The notes: generated by a model not told the origin, from the letters alone. A stretch of 64,000 bases of DNA from Conexibacter sp. DBS9H8 (GCF_023330685.1 NZ_CP097128.1:806001-870000), one strand, 5' to 3'. Positions 51,099-61,500 are shown, numbered from the stretch's first letter. Program-made: numbers and translations.

Positions 51099-53396
51099 AT
51101 GACACAGGAGAACCGCACCGAACGGCACGTGAGCCGCGCCGACATGCACGTGCACTCGACGGCGTCGGAGCTGTCGAAGCTGGGGATTCAGCGTTCACTC
51201 GCCCTGCCGGAGTGCGCGACCGAGCCCGAGGAGGTCTATGAGCTGGCCAAGCGGCGGGGCATGGACTTCGTGACGATCACCGACCACGACACGATCGCCG
51301 GGGCGCTCGCGATCTCCCACCACCCGGACGTGTTCGTCTCTGAGGAGCTGACCGTCTCCTTCCCGCACGAGCCCCAGGCCGTGCACGTCCTCTGCTACGG
51401 GATCACCGAGGCCGACCACGAGTACCTCCAGGCCCACCGCACCAACATTGAGGAGTGCGCCGAATACCTGCACGCCCAGGAGATCTGCTGCGCCCTCGCC
51501 CACCCCTTCTACGCGGTCGCCGCGCCGCTGTCGCCCCGGCACCGCCGCCGTCTCGCCCAGCTCTTCCCGGTCTGGGAGACCCGCAACGGCAGCCGGGCCA
51601 AGGAGCTGAACCTGCCCGCCTTCGTCTACATCGAGACCCACGGGGGGACGGGGATCGGCGGCAGCGACGACCACGCGGGCATCGACATCGGACGGACCTT
51701 CACGGAGACGCCGGTGGCGGCGACCCCGGGGGCGTTCCTCGCCCACATCCGCGCCGGCGCCGCCGTCAGCCACGGCGCCCAGGGTGGGGCGGCGAAGTGG
51801 ACACACGCGGCGATGGCGCTCGCGATCCGCTCGCTCAGCGACCGGGCGGGCGAACGCCCCGGCCGGCCCGATCCGGCCACGGTGCTCGCGATCGTCAGCC
51901 GCGTGATGGCCGAGGGTGAGCTGCGCCACGGGGAGCGCCAGGAGGACGTCGGTCCGCGGGATGCGCTCGCGCTGCTGCGCGCCTGGCTGGCGAGCATGGA
52001 GCTGCAGAGCGACGAACACGAGCTCATCCGCGCCCTCCAGGAGGGTGAACTCAGCCACCACGACCTTGAGCGCCGCGCCCGGCGGATCCACGAGCGGGAG
52101 CTCGCCCGCGTCGTCGCCGACGGGGCGGACGCCGTCGCCCACGGCCAGCTGATGGCCCTCGCTGACACCCCGGGGAAGCTGTTCAACGCCTGCCTGCCCG
52201 CCGTTCCCTACGCGGCCGCGGCCGCCTTCCTCGGCCGGGAGAAGCAGAAGCTGACCCGCGGGGACGGTGACCGGCCGCGGGTGGCGATCGTCGCGGACGG
52301 AATGTCGGGCACCCACGGCGTCTCGCGCGCCCTCACCCAGATCCGGGATCGGGGCGTGCCCGGGTTCGACGTTGAGGTGATCGGGACCGACGCGGACGTC
52401 GACCGTCGCCTGTGCGCGGCCGCCGAGCTCGAGATGCCCTTCTACCCCGGCCTGATGATCGGCGTGCCGACGGTCCCGTCGCTCGTGGACGCGCTCGCAG
52501 AGGGACGCTATGACCTCATCCACGTCGTCACCCCCGGCCCGGCCGGGGCGGGCGCCTGGCTCGTCGCCCGGCTGCTCGGGCTGCCGCTGCTGGGCAGCTA
52601 CCACACCGAACTGGGCGCCTACGCCGGGCTGCGCTCCGGCCAGGCGTTCCTCGAGACGCTCGTCGACGCGGGCATGGGCGCCTTCTACGGCGCCTGTGAC
52701 GTCGTCCTCTCCCCGTCCACCGCCTCCGACGAGCGGCTCGAGGGGCTCGGGGTCGCTCGCGAGCGGATCGGTCGTTGGGATCGCGGGGTCGACCTCTGCC
52801 GTTTTTTCCCCCAGCGCCGGGAGCCCGGCCGGTTCCCCGGGGAGATCAACGTCCTCTACACCGGCCGGCTCACCCGGGAGAAGGGTGTCGAGCTGCTCGC
52901 CGACGCGTTCCTCACCGCCCGCTCGCGGGACCCACGCCTCCACCTCATCCTCGCCGGTGACGGCCCCGAGCGGGCCGCGCTCGCCGATCGGCTCGGAACG
53001 GCCGCGACGTTCCTCGGCTTCGTCCACGGGGAGGAGCTCGCGACCGTCTACGCCTCCGCGGACGCGTTCCTGTTCGCCTCCGAAACCGACACGTTCGGGC
53101 AGGTGATCCTCGAAGCCCAGGCAAGTGGCCTGCCGGTGATCGCCGTCGACGCCGGCGGGCCCGCGGATCTGATCCGAGACGGCCACACCGGCCTGCTCAC
53201 CGCCGCCGACGCCGGCGCGCTCGCCGGCGCCCTGCTGACGGTGACCGGATCAGACCTGATCGCCGCACCCCTGCGACGGGCTGGCCTCAGTGCCGTCCGC
53301 GACCGGACCTGGGAGGCGTCGATGGCCGCCCTCGGGGCGGGCTACCGGGCGGCGCTCGAGCGGGCGCAGACCGTCGGGGTGCGTGAGGTCGCCTGA
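51099..53396 (+). CDS. PHP phosphoesterase-GT4 glycosyltransferase fusion
   Basis: 765 residues. The first 230 are a PHP metal-dependent phosphoesterase (ADMHVHS with H17/H19, TITDHDTIAG, CALAHPF, GIGGSDDHAGID). A helical linker of about 140 residues follows. Residues about 385-765 are a GT-B GT4 enzyme: IVADGMSGTHGVSRAL, GRWDRGVDLCRFFP as in MgtA-type mannosyltransferases, NVLYTGRLTREKGVELL, and ETDTFGQVILEAQASGLPVIA with the GT4 glutamates. One chain may both hydrolyse a phosphate ester and transfer a sugar to the product. galU and a GHMP kinase follow downstream. Confidence 0.87.
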   Translation: MTQENRTERHVSRADMHVHSTASELSKLGIQRSLALPECATEPEEVYELAKRRGMDFVTITDHDTIAGALAISHHPDVFVSEELTVSFPHEPQAVHVLCYGITEADHEYLQAHRTNIEECAEYLHAQEICCALAHPFYAVAAPLSPRHRRRLAQLFPVWETRNGSRAKELNLPAFVYIETHGGTGIGGSDDHAGIDIGRTFTETPVAATPGAFLAHIRAGAAVSHGAQGGAAKWTHAAMALAIRSLSDRAGERPGRPDPATVLAIVSRVMAEGELRHGERQEDVGPRDALALLRAWLASMELQSDEHELIRALQEGELSHHDLERRARRIHERELARVVADGADAVAHGQLMALADTPGKLFNACLPAVPYAAAAAFLGREKQKLTRGDGDRPRVAIVADGMSGTHGVSRALTQIRDRGVPGFDVEVIGTDADVDRRLCAAAELEMPFYPGLMIGVPTVPSLVDALAEGRYDLIHVVTPGPAGAGAWLVARLLGLPLLGSYHTELGAYAGLRSGQAFLETLVDAGMGAFYGACDVVLSPSTASDERLEGLGVARERIGRWDRGVDLCRFFPQRREPGRFPGEINVLYTGRLTREKGVELLADAFLTARSRDPRLHLILAGDGPERAALADRLGTAATFLGFVHGEELATVYASADAFLFASETDTFGQVILEAQASGLPVIAVDAGGPADLIRDGHTGLLTAADAGALAGALLTVTGSDLIAAPLRRAGLSAVRDRTWEASMAALGAGYRAALERAQTVGVREVA

Positions 53397-53459
53397 GGTC
53401 GGCGGGCGCTGACGGACGGCCGGGGACGGCCGCCGGGTCCCGCGCACGGACCCGCGCTC

Positions 53460-53465
53460 TAGGAT
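53460..53465 (+). promoter_or_regulatory. -10 box of galU
   Basis: TAGGAT ends 7 bases before GTG 53473. A GGGTCC/GGACCC hairpin (53435-53453) just upstream may end the previous transcript. Confidence 0.4.
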
Positions 53466-53472
53466 CTGCCGC

Positions 53473-54285
53473 GTGCCCGTGACCGATGCGGTGATCCCGG
53501 TGGCCGGCCTCGGGACGCGGCTGCTGCCCGCGACGCGCTCCCAACCCAAGGAGATGCTGCCCGTCCTCGACCGCCCGGTCGTCCAGTACGTGGTGGAGGA
53601 GCTCGTCACCGCCGGGGTCCGGCGGGTGCTGCTGGTGACCGGCCGGCGCAAGCGCGCAATCGAGGATCACTTCGACGCCGACCCCGAGCTCGGGTCGTCG
53701 CCGCTGCTTGACCCGGCCAGCGGCCTGCAGATCCTCTACACCCGCCAGGCCCGGCCGGCAGGGCTCGGGGATGCGATCGGCTACGGCCGGGGGCTTGGGG
53801 CCACCGACGGGGTGATGGTCGCCCTCGGCGACGCGATCCTCGAGTCGGCGGGCAACCCATCCCTCAGCCGGCGCCTGATCGACACCTTCGAGGCGCAGCG
53901 GCCGGCCGCCGTCATTGCCGTTGAGGCGGTCGCTCCCGAACGGGTGAGCCGCTACGGAATCGTCGCCGGCCCGCTGGAGGCGATCACCGGCCTTGTCGAG
54001 AAGCCGCCCGCCGAGCGCGCCCCGAGCCGGTGGGCGGTCGCCGCCCGCTACGTATTCGCTCCCCGGGTGCTCGACGCGCTCGCCGGCACGCCGCCGGACG
54101 CCGGTGGGGAGGTGCAGGTCGCCGATGCCCTCAACGCGCTCATCGCAGGCGGGGAGCGGGTGATCGCGGTACCGCTCGGCCCGGGCGAACGGCGCCACGA
54201 CATCGGCACCGTCGAGGCGTACGTGGCGACGTTCGTGCACTTCGCCCGGGCCGACCCGCGCTTCTCGGCCCTGCTCGATGGCTGA
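53473..54285 (+). CDS. galU: UTP-glucose-1-phosphate uridylyltransferase
   Basis: 270 residues. Start AVIPVAGLGTRLLPATRSQPKEMLPVLDRPVVQY is the GalU signature with the nucleotide-binding loop and catalytic Lys; GLGDAIGYGR, VALGDAILES and GIVAGPLEAITGLVEKP follow. It makes UDP-glucose or a related UDP-sugar from UTP. Slightly shorter than typical GalU (about 290-300). It overlaps the sugar kinase gene by 8 bases, so kinase product and uridylyltransferase substrate may be the same sugar-1-phosphate. Confidence 0.9.
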   Translation: MPVTDAVIPVAGLGTRLLPATRSQPKEMLPVLDRPVVQYVVEELVTAGVRRVLLVTGRRKRAIEDHFDADPELGSSPLLDPASGLQILYTRQARPAGLGDAIGYGRGLGATDGVMVALGDAILESAGNPSLSRRLIDTFEAQRPAAVIAVEAVAPERVSRYGIVAGPLEAITGLVEKPPAERAPSRWAVAARYVFAPRVLDALAGTPPDAGGEVQVADALNALIAGGERVIAVPLGPGERRHDIGTVEAYVATFVHFARADPRFSALLDG

Positions 54286-55240
54286 GGTCCCCGCCCGCGC
54301 GGCGCTCGCGGGGAACCCGTCCGACGGGTACGGCGGGGGGGTCCTCGCCCTCACCGTCGACCCCTTCACGGCGTCGGTGCGGGCACTTCCCGGCCCGCAC
54401 CGGGGCCCCGCCGTGGCGCCGCTGCCCGAGCTGATCGGCGCGACCCACGCCCGCTTTCGGCGGGAGTTCGCCGGGGAGTTGAGCGAGCCCGCGCGGGCGC
54501 AGCTCGGCGACGTCCGGTTCGCCTGGGAGACGACGGTCCCCCGCTCGGTCGGGCTCGGTGGCTCGAGCGCGCTGGTCATCGCGACCCTGCGCGAACTCTG
54601 CGCGCTCACCGGGATCGCGCTCGCCCCCCTGGCCCTGGCCGAGCTCGCCCTCTCCATCGAGGTCGACGACCTCCAGATCACCGCCGGTCTGCAGGACCGG
54701 CTCGTGCAAGCCCACGGCGGCCTGCTGTTCATGGACTTCGCCACGACCCCGGTGCGGGCCGAGCCGCTCGATCCCGGAGGGCTGGGACCGCTGTTGATCG
54801 CCTGGGACGGTGGCGCCGGCGCCCCGTCCGGCACCGTCCACGGCGGACTCGCCGAGCGGCACCGGCGGGGTGAGCCGGCCGTGCACGCGGCGATGGTCGC
54901 GCTCGGCCGGTGTGCCCGTGCGGCCCGGGATGCCGTCCGCAGCGGCGACCACGCCGGTCTGCGGGCCGCCGTCGATGAGAGCTTCGATCTTCGCGCCGGG
55001 CTGCTCGAGCTCGATCCCGCCCACGTCGCGATGGTGGCGGCCGGGCGCCGGGCTGGGGCGGCGGTCAACTACACCGGCTCGGGTGGTGCGGTCGTCTGTC
55101 TCTGCGACGACGTCGACCACCGGCTGCAGGTCGCCGCTGCCCTCACCGAGCTCGGAGCGTCGACGGTTGAGCTCGCGCCGGGCTGTGCGCGATCGGCCCC
55201 GAACGACGGTCACGTCGGCCGGGCAACCCCGCCGACGTGA
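54278..55240 (+). CDS. GHMP-family sugar kinase
   Basis: 320 residues. Motif 1 is ARAALAGNPSDGYGGGVLAL, motif 2 the ATP-binding PRSVGLGGSSALVIA (89-103), motif 3 GSGGAVVCLCD. The GNPSDGYGG start resembles glucuronokinase-like and heptose kinase-like members, which phosphorylate a free sugar at C1. Coupling with galU suggests a kinase plus pyrophosphorylase salvage route to a UDP-sugar, used by the GT4 domain upstream. The sugar is not known. Confidence 0.85.
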   Translation: MAEVPARAALAGNPSDGYGGGVLALTVDPFTASVRALPGPHRGPAVAPLPELIGATHARFRREFAGELSEPARAQLGDVRFAWETTVPRSVGLGGSSALVIATLRELCALTGIALAPLALAELALSIEVDDLQITAGLQDRLVQAHGGLLFMDFATTPVRAEPLDPGGLGPLLIAWDGGAGAPSGTVHGGLAERHRRGEPAVHAAMVALGRCARAARDAVRSGDHAGLRAAVDESFDLRAGLLELDPAHVAMVAAGRRAGAAVNYTGSGGAVVCLCDDVDHRLQVAAALTELGASTVELAPGCARSAPNDGHVGRATPPT

Positions 55241-55262
55241 CCGGTCGAGAGAGAAGCGGGAG

Positions 55263-55288
55263 GCGCGCCCGGCTCGCGCCGGGCGCGC
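55263..55288. terminator. Hairpin between convergent sugar kinase and peptidase genes
   Basis: GCGCGCCCGGC and GCCGGGCGCGC pair perfectly over TCGC. There is no T-tract. Confidence 0.65.
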
Positions 55289-55298
55289 GCGCTGAGCT

Positions 55299-56426
55299 TC
55301 AGTAGCCGTAGATCACGGTCACCGAGCCGCCCGGAAGGTAGGCGCCGTAGCCGTAGCCGTAGCCGTCGCCGGAACCGTAGATCCCGTAGGCCGCGCCGTA
55401 GCCACCGTAGCCGCCGTAGCCACCGTAGCCGCCGTAGCCGTAGCCACCGTACCCGCCGTAGCCGTAGCCGTAGCCGCCGTCGCCATAGCCGCCGCTGGTC
55501 GAGTAGCCGTACGGGGAGTCCCCGTAGCCCGAGCCGGTCCCGGACCCGCTCGTCGCGGGGGACCCGGAACCCGTGCCCGACCCACCCCCGAGCAGGCTCG
55601 GAGTGGCGCCGTAGGTGACGGTGAACGCGCTCCCGCTCGCCGACAGCGATCCCGGGCTCGCGCCCTGGCCGGCGCCGTTCGCGGTCCTGGAGAAGGCGCT
55701 GAAGCCTCCGCCGAAGCCCCCACCGTAGCCGTAGGTCGCGTCCGCTGCGGGGGAGAGGGCGATCGGCTGGGCGTTCCAGCCGGAGATCGAGCGGGTGCTG
55801 TGGTTGGAGGTGGCAAACGCGTTGGTGAACCTCACCGACCCGAAGTCCGACAGCGGCAGGGGCCGGCAGACCCCCGTCGCGCCGCCCTGGCAGGTCGAGG
55901 GTGCCTCAGCGACCCACTCGGCCGTCGTCGTGTCCGGCGCCGGGTTGCTCATGCTCAGCGTCCGCTCGAACTGCTGCCCGGTCGTCTTGTTGTCGATCTG
56001 GACGGTCACCTGGTTCCCGCTGACGGCGGTCCGGGACCAGATCCTGTCGCCGGGGTGAATCGCGAGGGCGACCTTCACCGGGGCGGCGGGCACGAGCTCA
56101 TACCAGGCGTAGTAGGTCGCCTGACCGGAGGCCGAGCAGTCCGCCTGGGTGCCCTGTTGCTCGAGTGCGCTCGAGTTGCTCGAGCCTCCGCCGAGCCCGA
56201 CCCAGTAGGCGCTGTAGCTCGCGCCGGAGGTGCAGCTGACCTTCGGCGCAGTCCAGCTGCCGGAGGCGGCGGAGAATCCTGATGCATTGGTGGTGGTTGC
56301 TTCGTACCCCGCCCAGTTCTCGCTCACGGCCTCCGTGGACACCGCGGAGGCCGACGCGACCGCCGGCGCGGCGAGCGCGGCGGTGGCGAGGGCCGGGAGG
56401 AGAACGGCAATGAGGCGTGCGTTCAT
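55299..56426 (-). CDS. Secreted G1 (eqolisin) glutamic peptidase with Gly/Tyr-rich tail
   Basis: 375 residues. Signal peptide 1-27 (Ala-rich, cut after ASA). The beta-sandwich peptidase has SENWAGYEA, SGSWTAPKV, YWVGLGG, and the two catalytic residues of the family: Q91 in EQQGTQADC and E170 in TAEWVAEAPS. From residue 265 the chain is Gly/Ser-rich, then about 75 residues of GYGGYGGYG-type repeats, ending VTVIYGY. G1 peptidases are acid-active and best known in fungi. The repeat tail could mediate surface attachment or assembly; that is inference. Confidence 0.85.
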   Translation of the reverse strand: MNARLIAVLLPALATAALAAPAVASASAVSTEAVSENWAGYEATTTNASGFSAASGSWTAPKVSCTSGASYSAYWVGLGGGSSNSSALEQQGTQADCSASGQATYYAWYELVPAAPVKVALAIHPGDRIWSRTAVSGNQVTVQIDNKTTGQQFERTLSMSNPAPDTTTAEWVAEAPSTCQGGATGVCRPLPLSDFGSVRFTNAFATSNHSTRSISGWNAQPIALSPAADATYGYGGGFGGGFSAFSRTANGAGQGASPGSLSASGSAFTVTYGATPSLLGGGSGTGSGSPATSGSGTGSGYGDSPYGYSTSGGYGDGGYGYGYGGYGGYGYGGYGGYGGYGGYGAAYGIYGSGDGYGYGYGAYLPGGSVTVIYGY

Positions 56427-56544
56427 GAACTTCAGGTTGCCCCCGTCCCGTAATAGGCCGTCGGGAAACGCTGAAGAGGTTCTGAAAACCAGGATCGAGC
56501 CCGGGCACGCGGACGGGCGTGGGGCGCCCGGGTAAGGTGGAGAG

Positions 56545-57885
56545 GTGACCGCACTGGCCGACGACCTGTCCCGCCTGCTCGGCGCCGAGAACGTGATCGC
56601 CGGCGACGGACCCGGAGCCCAGGCCTACCTCGGGGACGCGACCGAATCGCGTGGGCTGCACGGTGCCGCCGAGGCGATCGCCCTCCCGACGAGCCCCGCC
56701 CAGGTCGTCGCCCTCGTCGCCTACGCCTACGCGCAGGACGTTCCCCTCACCCCGCGCGGCGCCGGGACCGGGTTCTCCGGCGGCGCGGTCCCCGCCGGCG
56801 GCATCGTGATCGCGACCGAGCGCCTCACCGGTGTGCCGCGGGTCGACCTCGACGGGTGGGCGATCGACACGCCCGCCGCGGCCACCACCGCCGCCCTTCG
56901 CGAGCGGGCCGCCCAGCACGGCCTGCACTACCCGCCGGACCCGGGCTCTCAGGAGGTGTCCCTGATCGGCGGGAACATCGCCACCAACGCCGGCGGTCCC
57001 CACACCTTCAAGTACGGGGTCACCGGCCGCTGGGTGGAGACCCTCGACGTCGTTCTCGCCCCCGGGGAGCTCGTCACCCTCGGGGCTCCGGTCGCCAAGG
57101 ACGTCTCCAGCTACGACCTGCGCTCGCTGCTGATCGGCTCGGAGGGGACGCTCGGCATCATCTGCGGTGCCCGGTTACGCCTCATCCCCCGGCCCGAATG
57201 TCGCCGCCCGGTGCTCGCCGCCTATCCGGACACGGTCACCGGCGTGGCGGCGATCCACGCCGTGCTCGCCTCCGGGATCGTTCCCGCCGCACTCGAGTAC
57301 CTCGACGCCCGGGCGACTGAGGACGGCCGTTTCACCGTCCTCGCCGAGGCCGACGGCTCATCGGCCGCCGCCGCCGAGCAGGCGGCGATCCTCACCGAGG
57401 CGATGGCGCCCGGCGCCCTCACGCTGCGCGCCCCGACGGAGGCCGCGGAGATCGCCGCTCTGTGGCGCTGGCGGGACGGGGTGTCGCTCACCGTGACCGC
57501 GCGGCGCGGCGGCAAGGTGTCCGAGGACATCGTCATCTCGCCCGCCCACCTCACCGAGGCGATCGAGACGATCGCCGAGATCGGCGCCCGCCACGACCTG
57601 CCGGCCTGCAGCTGGGGACATGCCGCCGACGGCAACCTCCACGCGACGTTCCTCATCGACCGTACGGACGCGGAGGAGATCGACCGGGCCGAGGCGGCCG
57701 CCTCCGAACTGTTCGACTACGCCCTCTCCCTCGGCGGCTCGCTCACCGGCGAGCACGGGATCGGCACGGTCAAGCGAGCCGCCGTTGCGCGCGCGCTGTC
57801 GCCCGCGGTGATCGCCCTCAACGCGGCGGTCAAGGCCACCCTCGATCCCAAGGGGCTGCTCAACCCCGGGGTCAAGCTGCCCTGA
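56545..57885 (+). CDS. FAD-linked oxidase, GlcD/D-lactate dehydrogenase type
   Basis: 446 residues. FAD-binding PCMH motifs: TPRGAGTGFSGGAVP, PPDPGSQEVSLIGGNIATNAGGPHTFKYG, and the C-terminal oxidase domain ends SLGGSLTGEHGIGTVKR with the family's GEHG motif; CSWGHAADGNLHATF supplies substrate-site histidines. It oxidises a 2-hydroxy acid such as glycolate or D-lactate. No GlcE or GlcF partner is nearby. GTG has AAGGTGGAG upstream. Confidence 0.92.
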   Translation: MTALADDLSRLLGAENVIAGDGPGAQAYLGDATESRGLHGAAEAIALPTSPAQVVALVAYAYAQDVPLTPRGAGTGFSGGAVPAGGIVIATERLTGVPRVDLDGWAIDTPAAATTAALRERAAQHGLHYPPDPGSQEVSLIGGNIATNAGGPHTFKYGVTGRWVETLDVVLAPGELVTLGAPVAKDVSSYDLRSLLIGSEGTLGIICGARLRLIPRPECRRPVLAAYPDTVTGVAAIHAVLASGIVPAALEYLDARATEDGRFTVLAEADGSSAAAAEQAAILTEAMAPGALTLRAPTEAAEIAALWRWRDGVSLTVTARRGGKVSEDIVISPAHLTEAIETIAEIGARHDLPACSWGHAADGNLHATFLIDRTDAEEIDRAEAAASELFDYALSLGGSLTGEHGIGTVKRAAVARALSPAVIALNAAVKATLDPKGLLNPGVKLP

Positions 57886-57947
57886 GCGCCGGCCCGATGG
57901 GGTGTCGTGCCGGCGGACCGGCGCGATCCGGTCGACTGCGCCTCCGC

Positions 57948-57953
57948 TACGGT
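57948..57953 (+). promoter_or_regulatory. -10 box of the FKBP gene
   Basis: TACGGT ends 6 bases before ATG 57960 and fixes that start within a longer open frame. Confidence 0.45.
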
Positions 57954-57959
57954 GACGCG

Positions 57960-58340
57960 ATGTCGTCTGCCCAGAAGCCAGAGATCACCATTCCCGACGG
58001 GCCACCGTCCTACCAGCTTGAACTGGAGGACCTCATCACCGGCGACGGTGAGGAGGCGAGCGCGGGCCAGATCGTCACCGTCCACTACGTCGGGGTCGCC
58101 TGGAGCACCCGGCGCCAGTTCGACGCCTCCTGGGACCGGGGGGACACCTTCAGCTTCAAGCTCGGCAAGGGCGACGTCATCCCCGGCTGGGATCAGGGGG
58201 TCGTCGGGATGCGCGTCGGGGGTCGCCGCCAGATCACGATCCCGCCGATGCTCGGCTACGGCAAGCGGGGGGCCGGCCGGGTGATCGGTCCGGATGAGAC
58301 GCTCGTGTTCATCGTCGACCTGATCGGCGTGCGCAGCTGA
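57960..58340 (+). CDS. FKBP-type peptidyl-prolyl cis-trans isomerase
   Basis: 126 residues, one FKBP domain: VTVHYVGVAWSTRRQFDASWDRGDTFSF, GDVIPGWDQGVVGMRVGGRRQITIPPMLGYGKRGAG, IGPDETLVFIVDLIGV. Cytoplasmic, no signal. It speeds proline isomerisation in protein folding. It is followed by a strong hairpin. Confidence 0.95.
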   Translation: MSSAQKPEITIPDGPPSYQLELEDLITGDGEEASAGQIVTVHYVGVAWSTRRQFDASWDRGDTFSFKLGKGDVIPGWDQGVVGMRVGGRRQITIPPMLGYGKRGAGRVIGPDETLVFIVDLIGVRS

Positions 58341-58343
58341 CCG

Positions 58344-58369
58344 GGCGCCTGCCTGCCGGGGCAGGCGCC
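58344..58369 (+). terminator. Terminator hairpin after the FKBP gene
   Basis: GGCGCCTGCC and GGCAGGCGCC form a perfect 10-bp stem over a 6-base loop, three bases after the stop codon. The remaining gap to 58545 holds a possible TAGCAT box at 58475 and nothing else seen. Confidence 0.65.
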
Positions 58370-58545
58370 GGACGGGCCGTCCCGAGATCTGGCCCTCCGC
58401 GGGACCGCCGTGCGGGCGAGATCCAGCACGAAGGTTCGGGGGCTCCGGGTGTAGGTGAGAAGGTCAGCCCTCTGGTAGCATCGCCAGCCGCCGGCCGGGT
58501 CGGTCAACGCTGGCCACTGAGATCGGGCACTCGATTGGGGTCAGG

Positions 58546-61500
58546 TTGCTGAAACGAAGCTGGGTTGTCCTGATGCTCATGCTCCTTCTAGGTGGCGTGA
58601 CCGTGTCAATCACGATCGCCGGGACCGGTGCCCAGGCCGTGACTCTCGGTCATCGCAGGAGCGCCACCGGGATGGTCGGCAGATGGGTCGTTCTGCCCGG
58701 AAAGGTGATCATCCGCCGCACCGCCTACGGCATCCCCCACATCCTCGCGAGCGACTGGTTCGGCGCCGGAGAGGGGTACGGATTCGCCTTCGCCCAGGAT
58801 GACATCTGCACGATGGCCAACGACTACGTCACCGTCGATGCGCAGCGCTCGCGCTACTTCGGTCCGAACGCGACCTACACCCAGGGCGGCAACTCGGTCA
58901 CGGTGACGAATCTCGAGTCGGACTTCTACTACCAGCAGATCAACCAGTCCGGCATGATCAACCAGCTGGCGAACACCCCGCCGCCGTTGGGGCCGGTCTC
59001 CCAGGTCAAGCAGCTCGCCGCCGGCTACGTCGACGGCTACAACCGCTATCTCGCCAGCGTCGGCGGCGCCAAGGGAATCCCCGATCCGCGCTGCCGTGGC
59101 GCTGGGTGGGTTCACCCGATCACGATCACTGACTTCTACCGGCGGCTGAACCAGCTGGTCGAACTGGCGAGTGGCGATGTTGTGATCCCCGGAATCGCGG
59201 ACGCGGCGCCGCCGGTCGGGTCAACGCCGACGTCGCTTCCGCTGCCGACGCTTCACACACGCCGGGTCGGCCGGCTGTCGGCCTCTCAGGTGGCCGGGTT
59301 GCTGGCCAAGCGGATCAAACACGGCGTGCTCGGGGGGATCGGCTCCAACGCGATCGCGGTCGGGCGGGCCGGCACCCGCGATCACGTGCATGGAATGCTG
59401 CTCGGCAACCCACACTTCCCGTGGACCGGGCCCGAGCGCTTCTACCAGGCCCAGATCACCATTCCGGGCCAGGTCAACGTGACCGGAGCGACGCTGTATG
59501 GGGTGCCGTTGATCCTGATCGGCCACACGATGACGATGGCATGGAGCCACACGGTTTCAACCGCCTATCGCTTCACGCCGTTCCAGCTGAGCCTTGCACC
59601 CGGCCACCCGACCGAGTACATGTACAACGGGCAGGCGGTTCCGATGACCTCACGGACGGTGACCGTCGCGGTCAAACAGGCCAACGGGAGCATCCAGCCG
59701 GAGACGCGAACGCTGTACTCGACCCGGTTCGGCCCGGTGTTCAACTCTCTCGAGGGAGTCCCGCTGCCGTGGACCACGGCCGAGGCGTTCGCGCTGGGCG
59801 ACGCGAACGCGGGCAACTCACGGATCCTCAACACCTTCTACGGCTTCGATCGTGCCGGCTCAGTCACCCAGATGCTGGCGATCCTCAAGCGCTACGAGGG
59901 GATTCCGTGGGTCAACACGATCGTGGCCGACCGCTACGGAAACGTCTTGTACGCGGACATCGGCGCGATCCCGAACGTGCCGAACTCGCTCGCAGCCGCG
60001 TGTGATACCGCGCTGGGGGCCGCCACGTTCGCCAAGCTACGCCTGCCGATCCTCGACGGGTCGCGGTCGGCGTGCAACTGGCAGACCAACCCGGACTCGG
60101 TGGTCCCGGGCATCTTTGGCCCAAGTCACCTGCCGTATCTGGTTCGCTCCGACTTCGTGACCAACTCCAACGACAGTTTCTGGCTGTCGAACCCGTATCA
60201 GCCGCTGACTGGATTCGCCACGATCATCGGTAGCGAGGACACGGCCCGCTCGCTACGGACACGGCTTGGATTGATCATGACGATGCAGCGGATCGCCGGA
60301 ACCGACGGGCAGGGTCCGCCCGGGTTCACGCTGCAGAACATGGAGCACCTGATGTACTCCAACGTCCAGTACGCCGGAATCCTCTGGCGCGACGCGCTCG
60401 TGAAGCTGTGTCGTAGCCTGCCCGGCGGCCTCGCGCCGACCTCCTCCGGTGTCCCTGTGGCCGTCGGAGACGCCTGCGCCGTGCTGGCCAACTGGGACCT
60501 CCACGAGAACCTCAACTCGGCCGGGGCGATTCTCTTCCGACGGTTTGTCGACCACGCGATGGCCGACGCCGTCTCACCTTTCTCGGTGCCGTTCAACGTC
60601 AACAATCCAGTCAACACGCCCAGTGGCCTCAACACCTCCGATCCGGAGATCGCGATGGACCTCGGCGACGCGATCTCCGACTTGGAGAAGGCTCACATCC
60701 CGCTCAACGCCAGCCCCGGACAGGTCCAGTACGTGGCGGTCAACCAGCAATTGCCGTTTGACAACGCCGGCCTGTTTTCCGGCGGTGCGACCGTGGCCGG
60801 CGCCTCGGCGGCCGGTGGGCCGCACATCTCGATCCCCGGTGGCCCCGGCGACCCCAACGGCGAGTTTGACGCCATCTACTCGCCGTTCATCCCCGGCAAG
60901 GGGTACGGCCCCGTGGTCGATGGCTCCTCCTTCATCCAGGCGGTCACCTGGAACAACGGCCCCTGCCCGGTCGGCGCGACGATGCTCACCTACTCGGAGT
61001 CCGACAGCACCGCCTCACCGTTCCACAGCGACCAGACACGGCTGTTCGCTCAGGGGAAGTGGGTGCCGGACACCTTCTGCCCGGCCGCCGTTCTGGCCAA
61101 CACCAAGTCGACGACGATCCTGCCAAACGACTCACCACCCGGAGTGTCCCGCTGCCCGCCGTGGTCTGGCCGCGTGCGCGGGCAATCGTTGGGACCGATC
61201 CGGCTCGGGATGATCCGTGCCAAGGTCCGTCACGCCGGACGCCTGCAACGCCGGAGGTCCACCGCAGTGATGGATTACCTCTGCCTGAGACCGACCGGAA
61301 TCCGGGTCGGCTACCCGTCGCCGCGGCTGCTCGCGCGTCTGGCCACACGTGCCCGCGGGCGCATCCGCGGCCACGCTGTCCTGATCCTGACCGCCGACAG
61401 GCACGCAGCGATCCGGGGCATCCACCCCGGCACCCGGTTCACCGCGGCGGACCGCCGGCGCTTGGCCCACGGCACGCTGTTGCGCATCGGAAGCAACCAG

